Assembly: GCA_050053515.1 (NCBI GenBank)
Contig: JASFTQ010000303.1
Coordinates: 1 to 5,980 of the forward strand
Source of the DNA: G020354645 sp050053515
Lineage (GTDB): Bacteria > Desulfobacterota > Desulfobacteria > Desulfobacterales > G020354645
Length of the DNA: 5,980 nucleotides
Direction: 5' to 3'
The notes below the pieces were generated by a model, which saw only the letters and a program-made list of their open reading frames with translations, was not told where the DNA came from and searched no databases. Position numbers and translations under genes: made by a program. Positions 1-5,256 of this stretch are shown in pieces (positions within the stretch are counted from its first letter, which is position 1; each line of letters begins with the position of its first letter).

Positions 1-96
1 CCTTTTACCCGTTTGAGCCACATGATCTTTTCCCCATTCACCCGGTCCTATATGGGAAGTGAGTTCGGTAAAGTAAGACACTCAAGAGATTGGTAA
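1..96 (+). CDS. tmcC: Tmc complex cytochrome b subunit, C-terminal end only
   Basis: Reading frame 1 is open from the first base to a TAA at 94-96 and gives 31 residues; the start lies outside the window. The peptide contains HMIFSPFTRSYMGSEFGKVR and ends HSRDW. I recognise this as the cytoplasmic tail of NarI/HmcE-type diheme cytochrome b subunits in Tmc-like complexes of sulfate reducers, where charged residues follow the last membrane helix. In the family this protein holds two b hemes in the membrane and passes electrons between the periplasmic cytochrome c3 and the cytoplasmic HdrD-like subunit. The next gene encodes that partner 25 bases downstream, which supports the call. No helix or heme ligand is visible here, so the identity rests on this tail and the neighbours. 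A DsrM-like cytochrome b is the main alternative. Confidence 0.7.
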   Translation, partial: PFTRLSHMIFSPFTRSYMGSEFGKVRHSRDW

Positions 97-121
97 ACAA
101 AAGATAAAGGAGGTTCTACAG

Positions 122-1468
122 ATGGCTGAGCCTGCAGTGGAAAAGGAAAAAAAGATTCTCGATGATGGTATTGAAATTGGGGCATCGAGGCTTACTGTGG
201 AAAAGATAGAAAAAGTGATAAAAGGTGTGATAAAAAACGAAACAGGCGCCCGTCTTCGAGCCTATGTTGATACTTGCATCCACTGCGGCCTTTGCTCCGA
301 AGCCTGCCACTATTATCTGTCCCACGATAACGATCCCCATTTTGCCCCAGTCGGCAAAGTCAAACAAACCCTATGGGAAATGCTCAGGAAAAAAGGGAAA
401 GTTGATCCAGGGTTTATCAAACGTGCTGCGGAGATCGCCCAAACCGAATGCAACCTGTGCAGACGTTGTGCCCAGTATTGTCCATTCGGCATCGACATTG
501 CTTATCTGATCACCATTGTGAGGCGGATCGTCCACAAGCTGGGCGCCACCCCTCTTTATATTCAGGATACGGCCCACAGTCATTCCGTTACGATGAATCA
601 GATGTGGGTCAAAGGCGATGAGTGGCCGGACACACTGCAGTGGCAAGAGGAGGAGGCCCAGGCCGAAATAGCTACCCTTCGGATTCCCCTTGAAAAGGAA
701 GGGGCGGACATTATGTACTCCGTGATCGGTCCGGAACCCAAGTTTCAGGCCCAGCTGCTTTATCAGGCAGCAGTTATCATGGATGTTGCCGGTGTAAACT
801 GGACCATGCCGGCAAGTTCGGGTTGGGATAACAGTGATATGGCCATGTTTACCGGCGATAACGAAATCATGGGGCGTATAAAAAGGCACCATTTTGATAC
901 GGCCGCCAGACTCAAAGTGAAAAAAATTGTCATGGGAGAATGCGGCCATGCATTTCGCTCGGTTTACGATGTGGGCAATCGCTGGTTGGGATGGCAGATG
1001 CCGCCGATCCCCATTATCCATGCGATTGATTTTTATTACGAATTGCTGAAAGAGGGTAAAATAAGGGTTGCCAAAAAATACGAAGCACCCGTTACCCTGC
1101 ATGATCCGTGCAATGTGGTCAGAGGAGGTGGGTTAGAAGAAAAAGCCCGTTATGTAGCTAATTCTATTTGCAAAGAAGTTATCGAAATGCACCCCAATCG
1201 GGAGCACAACTACTGCTGCTGTGCCGGCGGCGGCGTAATAAATTGCGGTCCGCCGTATAAGATGAAACGTATCGAAGGCAATAGAGTTAAAGCTGAACAG
1301 CTATTCAACGCCAAAACCAGGGGGGCAAAAGTACTTATCGCTCCCTGCCACAATTGCCATAGTGGGCTTCATGATATCGTTCACCATTACGGCGTGGGAT
1401 TGGAAATCAAGTTTTTCGGTGATATACTGTATGAAGTCATGGAAAAACCCGGAGCCGTTGAGGCCTGA
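122..1468 (+). CDS. tmcB: HdrD-like iron-sulfur subunit of the Tmc redox complex
   Basis: This 448-residue protein has no signal peptide or membrane helix, so it should sit on the cytoplasmic side of the membrane bound to cytochrome b. Two classical 4Fe-4S motifs (CxxCxxCxxxC) lie at C52/C55/C58/C62 and C110/C113/C116/C120, the second followed by Pro. The C-terminal half has one recognisable CCG (HdrB/HdrD-type) domain: C330 in HDPC, C365-C366-C367 in CCCAGGG, and C409/C412 in APCHNC. The matching position of a first CCG domain keeps only C274 (GECGH). In HdrD such motifs bind the 4Fe-4S centre that reduces disulfides; the physiological acceptor of TmcB is not settled. The start follows AAGGAGGT at 107-114 with seven bases of spacing. 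DsrK is a close relative, but DsrK is usually longer and is followed by dsrJOP. Here a four-heme cytochrome follows, so Tmc fits better. Confidence 0.82.
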   Translation: MAEPAVEKEKKILDDGIEIGASRLTVEKIEKVIKGVIKNETGARLRAYVDTCIHCGLCSEACHYYLSHDNDPHFAPVGKVKQTLWEMLRKKGKVDPGFIKRAAEIAQTECNLCRRCAQYCPFGIDIAYLITIVRRIVHKLGATPLYIQDTAHSHSVTMNQMWVKGDEWPDTLQWQEEEAQAEIATLRIPLEKEGADIMYSVIGPEPKFQAQLLYQAAVIMDVAGVNWTMPASSGWDNSDMAMFTGDNEIMGRIKRHHFDTAARLKVKKIVMGECGHAFRSVYDVGNRWLGWQMPPIPIIHAIDFYYELLKEGKIRVAKKYEAPVTLHDPCNVVRGGGLEEKARYVANSICKEVIEMHPNREHNYCCCAGGGVINCGPPYKMKRIEGNRVKAEQLFNAKTRGAKVLIAPCHNCHSGLHDIVHHYGVGLEIKFFGDILYEVMEKPGAVEA

Positions 1469-1487
1469 CACACAAGGAGAAAGGAAT

Positions 1488-1883
1488 ATGAAAAGAAGCG
1501 CTGTATTTATCTTCGCATTGGCTTTGGTTTCCATAGGCATTATCCTGTCCGCCTATTCTCAGGAAGATATGGAATTCGTGGATAACAGTGTTTTTGATAA
1601 TCCGGAAAGGGTGCCGTCTGTATTCCGCCACGATGAACACAATGAAACAGCTGAAATAGAGGAATGCAACGAATGCCACCACCTCTATGAAGACGGCCAG
1701 AAACTGGAGTACGAATCCTCCGAGGATCAGTTCTGTTCGGACTGCCATGAACAAAAAGCCTCGGGCAGCCAGCCGGCTTTGATGAAGGCCTTTCATACCA
1801 ATTGCAAAGGGTGTCACCTGGCTAAAAAGAAAGGCCCGATCATGTGCGGTGAATGCCATGTCAAACGCCTGGCGAAAAAGTAA
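1488..1883 (+). CDS. tmcA: Acidic tetraheme cytochrome c3 (type II), Tmc subunit
   Basis: This 131-residue precursor has an N-terminal signal peptide: MKRS, a hydrophobic run at about 5-23, and likely cleavage after AYS at residue 24. The mature protein of about 107 residues should be periplasmic. Four CxxCH heme motifs begin at C60, C83, C106 and C120. The spare histidines follow the class III c3 plan for bis-His hemes: H48 and H51 in FRHDEH, H65 just after the first motif (CHH), and H103 before the third. The region before the second heme is rich in Asp and Glu, like the acidic type II c3 (TmcA) that takes electrons from hydrogenases or from type I c3 in Desulfovibrio. The ATG at 1488 follows AAGGAG (1474-1479) and lies 19 bases after tmcB. 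A longer in-frame start inside tmcB would bury the signal peptide and is rejected. DsrJ is excluded because it has three hemes with different ligands. Confidence 0.85.
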   Translation: MKRSAVFIFALALVSIGIILSAYSQEDMEFVDNSVFDNPERVPSVFRHDEHNETAEIEECNECHHLYEDGQKLEYESSEDQFCSDCHEQKASGSQPALMKAFHTNCKGCHLAKKKGPIMCGECHVKRLAKK

Positions 1884-1900
1884 ATGCCTCCCGGCTTTAT

Positions 1901-1908
1901 ATCTAATT
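1901..1908. repeat. Left copy of 8-base target-site duplication
   Basis: ATCTAATT lies directly before the left inverted repeat and is repeated exactly at 2124-2131, directly after the right one. The bases on either side differ, so the repeat is exactly eight bases long. An exact direct repeat touching both ends of an inverted-repeat element is the expected scar of cut-and-paste transposition. The copy begins 17 bases after the tmcA stop codon. Confidence 0.8.
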
Positions 1909-1941
1909 GAGGGGTCGGGGTGTTTTTTTTACGACAAGATG
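1909..1941 (+). repeat. Left terminal inverted repeat of the MITE-like element
   Basis: These 33 bases match the reverse complement of 2091-2123 at 29 positions without a gap. The outer 13 bases are identical, a run of T follows, and the last seven bases (CAAGATG) are identical again. The four differences are G/A, T/C, A/G and A/G. Transitions only suggest drift from an originally perfect repeat, or selection to keep pairing through G-U in RNA. Confidence 0.85.
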
Positions 1942-2090
1942 ATCGTTCCTGCGCCTCCAACGGGCAGAGGGCGATTGGCGCCGAGAAAGGCAAAACACGG
2001 CGTCGGTTCTTGTTGGAGAGAGCGTTTTAAATGGCCGGCCGTAAAATGCAAGGCAGTTGCCGCTGTCAGGCCTGGCAGGCAACAGCTCGG

Positions 2091-2123
2091 CATCTTGCCG
2101 CGAAAAAAATACCCCGACCCCTC
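2091..2123 (-). repeat. Right terminal inverted repeat of the MITE-like element
   Basis: This is the partner of 1909-1941. Read on the minus strand it begins GAGGGGTCGGGGTA, then seven T, and ends CAAGATG. It borders the right 8-base duplication directly. Confidence 0.85.
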
Positions 2124-2131
2124 ATCTAATT
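2124..2131. repeat. Right copy of 8-base target-site duplication
   Basis: This second exact copy of ATCTAATT follows the right inverted repeat. It lies 42 bases before the start codon of the receiver gene. Collapsing the element and one copy leaves 67 bases between tmcA and that gene. Confidence 0.8.
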
Positions 2132-2173
2132 TATAAAGGATAATCGACAATCAGCAACCAAGAGAGGTCCGTT

Positions 2174-2524
2174 ATGGCAAAAAAAATATTGATCATCGAC
2201 GATGATCCTGCCACAGTAAAATACCTTGAAGCTTTGTTCGGCGACAATGGCTACGCTACCTGCTCGGCCACCAGCAGCATGGAGGGTTTGGAGATCGTAC
2301 GGAAAGAGAAACCGGATCTGATTTCACTTGATCTTCAAATGCCCGGTGAATGGGGCCCGAGGTTTTATCGAAAGCTTCGAAAAGACAAAGAGTTAAAAGA
2401 TATACCGATCATTGTGGTCAGCGGAATCGATGGTGACCACGCGATTAAAGATGCGGTGGCTTTTGTCGCCAAGCCGTTTGATCCGGAAAAACTCCTGGGG
2501 GTCGTGAAAAAGACCATCGGCTAG
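2174..2524 (+). CDS. Stand-alone CheY-like response regulator receiver
   Basis: This 116-residue protein is a single receiver domain with no output domain. The acidic pocket is IIDDDP (D9-D11). The phosphate-accepting aspartate is D53, in the pattern DxxMPxxxG (residues 53-61). The switch Ser is S83 (VVSG), and the conserved Lys-Pro is K100-P101. All residues needed for phosphorylation are present, so it should be an active phospho-acceptor working through protein contacts rather than DNA binding. The ATG at 2174 follows AGAGAGG (2161-2167) at good spacing. No histidine kinase is visible in the window. It lies on the same strand as the tmc genes, behind the MITE-like element. From memory, the Desulfovibrio vulgaris tmc locus also has receiver genes next to it (the DVU0258-0266 region), which would make the link meaningful. 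Its target is unknown. Confidence 0.9.
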   Translation: MAKKILIIDDDPATVKYLEALFGDNGYATCSATSSMEGLEIVRKEKPDLISLDLQMPGEWGPRFYRKLRKDKELKDIPIIVVSGIDGDHAIKDAVAFVAKPFDPEKLLGVVKKTIG

Positions 2525-2692
2525 GGAATCACAAAACAACTACCGATGAAGTATGTATGATTCTGATTCACTCATAAGATACACAGGGGATAAAATTGAT
2601 AGGCTCATTGCGCGATTGAGGCAAAGCGCCGCAGCCGTATCGGGAAAATCGTGACCGTTGGCTGCTGCCAAAATGGGGGCAGATTCTATAAC
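2525..2692 (+). other. Non-coding stretch with possible RNA structure before miaA
   Basis: I see no gene in these 168 bases between the receiver and the miaA terminator hairpin. By eye the plus strand can form three local stems. These are CTCA (2604-2607) with TGAG (2617-2620), GCAGCC (2631-2636) with GGCTGC (2660-2665), and CTGCC (2665-2669) with GGCAG (2678-2682); the last two stems share base 2665. It could be the 3' untranslated end of the receiver transcript, a leader for miaA or a small RNA. TATAAC at 2687-2692 resembles a -10 box but has no matching -35 at normal distance. Confidence 0.35.
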
Positions 2693-2734
2693 TAGCCGGT
2701 GCAAAATTAGAAGTTGTACCGGCTATTGTTTTTT
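2693..2734 (+). terminator. Strong intrinsic terminator just upstream of miaA
   Basis: TAGCCGGTGCAA (2693-2704) pairs with TTGTACCGGCTA (2714-2725). This gives a 12-pair stem with one G-U pair and a nine-base loop. TTGTTTTTT (2726-2734) follows directly. It is well placed to end the receiver transcript. Its T-run stops only 19 bases before the chosen miaA ATG, so it may also lie inside the miaA leader. Confidence 0.85.
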
Positions 2735-2753
2735 AATGATTGGCGTAGACAAA

Positions 2754-3674
2754 ATGGAAAAACCAAAAGTCATTGTCATCTGCGGCCCGACAGGGATCGG
2801 TAAAACCGCCGCCGCCATCGATATCGCCCGAACATTTGGCGGTCAAATCGTCAGTGCCGATTCGATGCAGGTCTACAGGTACATGGACATCGGCACAGCC
2901 AAACCCCCTCTCTGCGAGCAAAAAAAAATTGAACACCATATGCTTGACGTGGTGGACCCGGATGAACCATTTGACGCCGCCCGATACTCATTTTTGGCCC
3001 GCAAAACAATTGCCGAGCTGCATGCCAAAGACATCATCCCTTTCATCGTAGGTGGCACAGGGCTTTATATCAAGGCACTGCTGTATGGTCTATTCCGGGC
3101 CGGACCTCTGGAAAGCGGCATTCGCCGGCGATTGAAAAATGAGGCCGCTGCCATCGGTTCGGAATCGCTACATCGACGATTGGCAAGTATAGATTCCGAC
3201 AGCGCTCTCAAAATTCACCCCCATGACACCTATCGCATAATCAGGGCCCTCGAAACCTTTGAGGCTGCCGGTGAGCCGATCTCCGCTTACCAGCACGGGC
3301 ACCAATTCGGTGATGCAGCTTTCACGGTCTTGAAAATTGGATTGAATTTGCCCAGGGAAACATTGTATCTGCGGATAAACCGCCGGGTTGATGCGATGAT
3401 CGATGCCGGTTTTGTTGATGAGGTAAGGCGTCTATTGGAGAAGGGTTACACAGCCAAGCTCAAATCCATGCAGGCCATCGGATATCGTCACTTGGTTTCG
3501 TATGTACAGGGATATCTCCCCTGGGACGAGACAGTTCGGACCTTGAAACGGGATACCCGCCGATATGCCAAGCGTCAGTTAACCTGGTTCAGGTCCGATC
3601 CCGAGATTGTGTGGGTTCAGCCGACAAAAATGGCTAGACTGCACTCTATCATAGGGAAATTTTTAAAAGTTTAA
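2754..3674 (+). CDS. miaA: tRNA dimethylallyltransferase (MiaA)
   Basis: This cytoplasmic enzyme transfers a dimethylallyl group to N6 of A37 in tRNAs that read codons starting with U. The 306 residues match the usual length of about 300-315. The P-loop GPTGIGKT is at 11-18, followed by SADSMQVYRYMDIGTAKP (34-51), which contains the catalytic Asp (D36). VGGTGLY is at 99-105, and the C-terminal tRNA-contacting RRYAKRQLTWFR is at 269-280. The frame is open upstream to a TTG at 2658, but that extension would translate the terminator hairpin and add 32 residues before the P-loop. An ATG at 2736 starts right on the terminator's T-run and has no ribosome binding site. I therefore chose ATG 2754, which places the P-loop at the family position, although its ribosome binding site is also weak. 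It converges with ald. No hfq gene follows, unlike in many Proteobacteria. Confidence 0.95.
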   Translation: MEKPKVIVICGPTGIGKTAAAIDIARTFGGQIVSADSMQVYRYMDIGTAKPPLCEQKKIEHHMLDVVDPDEPFDAARYSFLARKTIAELHAKDIIPFIVGGTGLYIKALLYGLFRAGPLESGIRRRLKNEAAAIGSESLHRRLASIDSDSALKIHPHDTYRIIRALETFEAAGEPISAYQHGHQFGDAAFTVLKIGLNLPRETLYLRINRRVDAMIDAGFVDEVRRLLEKGYTAKLKSMQAIGYRHLVSYVQGYLPWDETVRTLKRDTRRYAKRQLTWFRSDPEIVWVQPTKMARLHSIIGKFLKV

Positions 3675-3685
3675 AAGGTGAGATG

Positions 3686-3718
3686 GCCAACGGATGTATG
3701 AGGGGTTTTTGAGTTGGC
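3686..3718. terminator. Possible weak stem-loop between convergent miaA and ald
   Basis: GCCAAC (3686-3691) can pair with GTTGGC (3713-3718) around a 21-base loop. It lies in the 46 bases between the two convergent stop codons, where a shared terminator is expected. The stem is short and neither side has a clear T-run directly after it, so this is a tentative call. Confidence 0.25.
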
Positions 3719-3720
3719 TT

Positions 3721-4833
3721 CTATAATAAACGATCCACTGATTCATACTTCAATCCGAAAGCGTCCGCTACGCCTTCATACGTAACTTTACCGCGGACGA
3801 CATTGGCCCCCAGCTTGATTTCAGGATTTTCCTTGAAAGCCCGCTGCCAGCCTTTGTTGGCTATTTCCACCGCATAGGGTAAGGTGGCGTTGGTCAAGGC
3901 CAGGGTGGAAGTTTTGGGAACGGCACCCGGCATATTTGCCACACAGTAGTGGACAATACCGTCGACAAAGTAAATAGGATCGGCATGGGTCGTGGGTTTG
4001 GAGGTTTCAAAGCACCCCCCTTGATCGATGGCAACATCAACCATCACCGAGCCCTTTTTCATGGTGGCTATCATTTCCCGGGTAACCAGTTCGGGAGCCT
4101 TGGCACCGGGAATTAAAACGGCCCCAACCACCACATCGGCTTCTTTGACGAGTTTGCGTCGCATCGCGGGGCTCGACATCAACGTAAAACAGTTGCTGGG
4201 CATGACATCGCTGAGATAACGGAGACGATCTAAATTTAAATCCAGGATGTAAACCTTGGCCCCCAGTCCACATGCCATTTTGGCTGCATTGGTTCCGACC
4301 ACGCCACCGCCGATAATGAGCACCGTTCCGGGATCTACCCCGGGCACTCCGCCCAACAGAACACCCGCTCCACCCTGGGACATTTCAAGATACTTGGCCG
4401 CTTGCTGAATTGCCATTCTTCCGGCAACTTCACTCATCGGAGTCAGTAAGGGCAAGGACCCATCCGGTTTTTGAATTGTTTCATAGGCAATGTTGATACT
4501 GCCGGCCTTGATGAGGATATGGGTCAGCTCCTCAGCTGCGGCCAAATGAAGATAGGTGAAAATAATCTGGTCCTTGCGGATGAGATCATACTCAGGGGGC
4601 AGAGGTTCCTTGACATGCATAACCATGTCGGCCCGTTTGAATATTTCTTGCGGCGTATCAACAATCTTAGCCCCGGCTTTCATGTAGGCATCGTCCAAAA
4701 ATCCACTGCCTACTCCGGCGTTTCTCTCAACCAAAACCCGGTGCCCGTTTTGCTTAACAATCTCCACCCCCGCCGGCGTCATTGATACACGATTTTCTTC
4801 AGCTTTGATTTCTTTCAAAACGCCCACTATCAT
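3721..4833 (-). CDS. ald: L-alanine dehydrogenase
   Basis: The enzyme interconverts L-alanine and NAD+ with pyruvate, ammonium and NADH in the cytoplasm. It lets the cell use alanine as a carbon and electron source or fix ammonium. The 370 residues are the full family length. The N-terminal MIVGVLKEIKAEENRVSMTP carries the substrate Arg at R15. K75 (VKEP) and H96 (YLHLA) match the pyruvate-binding Lys and catalytic His. The Rossmann fold shows GGGVVG at 175-180 and D198 at the end of the following strand, as expected for NAD. D270 (VAIDQGG) matches the catalytic Asp, and HYCVANMPGAVPKTST (295-310) is a family signature. The ATG at 4831-4833 follows GAGG (4839-4842 on the minus strand) with five bases of spacing. 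It seems to be a single-gene unit. Related transhydrogenase alpha subunits are excluded by length and by the alanine dehydrogenase signatures. Confidence 0.96.
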   Translation of the reverse strand: MIVGVLKEIKAEENRVSMTPAGVEIVKQNGHRVLVERNAGVGSGFLDDAYMKAGAKIVDTPQEIFKRADMVMHVKEPLPPEYDLIRKDQIIFTYLHLAAAEELTHILIKAGSINIAYETIQKPDGSLPLLTPMSEVAGRMAIQQAAKYLEMSQGGAGVLLGGVPGVDPGTVLIIGGGVVGTNAAKMACGLGAKVYILDLNLDRLRYLSDVMPSNCFTLMSSPAMRRKLVKEADVVVGAVLIPGAKAPELVTREMIATMKKGSVMVDVAIDQGGCFETSKPTTHADPIYFVDGIVHYCVANMPGAVPKTSTLALTNATLPYAVEIANKGWQRAFKENPEIKLGANVVRGKVTYEGVADAFGLKYESVDRLL

Positions 4834-4930
4834 AATAGCCTCACATGTTAAAGGTGGTTGCCTGAGTGTGAACTCTTTTATTTAGATGGTTTGAATTTGA
4901 TTGCTGAGGAACCAGCTGGCTTGTTACCAA

Positions 4931-4959
4931 AATTTATTCGCTGAGTAAAGTACTCTCAA
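4931..4959 (-). promoter_or_regulatory. Candidate ald promoter with a palindrome in its spacer
   Basis: On the minus strand TTGAGA (4954-4959) and TAAATT (4931-4936) are 17 bases apart. They match the sigma70 boxes at five and four of six positions. GAGTA-AAG-TACTC (4943-4955) is an inverted repeat in the spacer that touches the -35 box, so it could be a repressor or activator site. It would give a leader of roughly 90 bases before ald. Evidence is by eye only. Confidence 0.35.
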
Positions 4960-5169
4960 TAAAAATATTTTGCTGGCAGATGTCATTCGTTGCCAACCAT
5001 ACCGGATGCTCGTTACAGGTGCCCCCTTTGAGCCCTCACGGACCTTTGCCCCCCCCGGGAATTGGCACGTAAAGACTTAAATTTCAGGGCAGCGAGGCTG
5101 CAAGCCGCCAATGATCGCCGGCGGATCAAAGCAGCGCGACTCCGGGTTCGAATCGTTGATAACAACAGC
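4960..5169. other. Gene-free stretch with a GC-rich foldable patch
   Basis: I see no supported gene, and no complete RNA gene, in these 210 bases. The right half can fold locally: GCAGC-GAG-GCTGC (5088-5100) is a tight hairpin, followed by a CCGCC/GGCGG pair. GTGCC (5019-5023) could pair with GGCAC (5064-5068) around a C-rich loop. GGGTTCGAATC near 5144-5154 looks like the T-loop of a tRNA, but the arms needed for a whole tRNA are absent. Confidence 0.3.
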
Positions 5170-5199
5170 TTGACAAACCTAGCCATAACATATTAATAT
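5170..5199 (+). promoter_or_regulatory. Sigma70-type promoter for the PilZ/cNMP-binding gene
   Basis: TTGACA (5170-5175) is a perfect -35 box. TAATAT (5194-5199), 18 bases downstream, matches four of six bases of the -10 consensus, in a strongly AT-rich stretch. Transcription would start near 5206 and give a leader of about 50 bases before the ATG at 5257. Confidence 0.55.
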
Positions 5200-5219
5200 A
5201 AATAGCAATTGCTTATATT
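5195..5219. promoter_or_regulatory. Operator-like dyad overlapping the -10 and start site
   Basis: AGCAATTGCT (5204-5213) is a perfect 10-base palindrome. It is framed by AATATA (5195-5200) and TATATT (5214-5219), which are reverse complements, with three extra bases on the left side. The site covers the -10 box and the predicted start of transcription. That is where a dimeric repressor would block the promoter. No regulator is identified. Confidence 0.4.
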
Positions 5220-5256
5220 GGCAGAATATGTTCCAGAAATAGAAAGGAACTACCCC

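Larger units (their letters stand above)
1909..2123. mobile_element. MITE-like non-autonomous transposable element, 215 bases
   Basis: The element begins GAGGGGTCGGGGT and ends ACCCCGACCCCTC, a perfect 13-base inverted repeat. The match extends without gaps to 33 bases, with four mismatches that are all transitions. It is flanked by an exact 8-base duplication. The interior has two further hairpins: CTCCAAC (1955-1961) with GTTGGAG (2012-2018), and GTTGCC (2056-2061) with GGCAAC (2078-2083), the latter enclosing a near-palindrome at 2064-2077. The strand could therefore fold into a long stem with two arms. No transposase is present, and the open frames that cross it read through the repeats and look spurious. 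Eight-base AT-rich duplications occur in several IS families, including ISL3, IS66 and IS1595, but I cannot assign a parent. Lying between tmcA and the receiver gene, it may alter their co-transcription. Confidence 0.78.

Noticed and set aside
371..1102. Long open frame of 243 codons on the minus strand inside tmcB
   Set aside because: It lies antisense to a well-supported gene whose cysteine motifs explain the sequence. Its translation has no recognisable domain, and it appears to be a shadow frame.
1362..1487. Upstream extension of the tetraheme cytochrome into the end of tmcB
   Set aside because: It would put 42 residues ahead of a clear signal peptide. The ATG at 1488 has its own AAGGAG site and gives a normal exported precursor.
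1488..1883. DsrJ identity for the cytochrome, suggested by the M-K-J-like gene order
   Set aside because: Four CxxCH motifs and the c3-type histidine ligands fit tetraheme cytochrome c3, whereas DsrJ has three hemes. No dsrO or dsrP follows.
1909..2123. REP/BIME element or simple bidirectional terminator instead of a transposable element
   Set aside because: Neither would leave an exact 8-base direct repeat touching both ends. The T-run next to the left end is not directly preceded by a compact hairpin.
1849..2150. Open frames on both strands crossing the inverted-repeat element
   Set aside because: They run through both inverted repeats and have no plausible ribosome binding site or known domain. 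The region is better explained as a gene-free transposable element.
2580..2670. Resemblance to a GEMM-I (c-di-GMP) riboswitch: CACAGGGG and GAGGCAAAGC in the right order
   Set aside because: The core GGGCAAA, the GNAA tetraloop hairpin and the GACGCAAAGCC segment do not match well enough. A covariance search with RF01051 would decide.
5120..5160. tRNA gene suggested by GGGTTCGAATC
   Set aside because: The T-stem does not pair properly, and I cannot find matching acceptor, D or anticodon arms upstream, so there is no intact tRNA.
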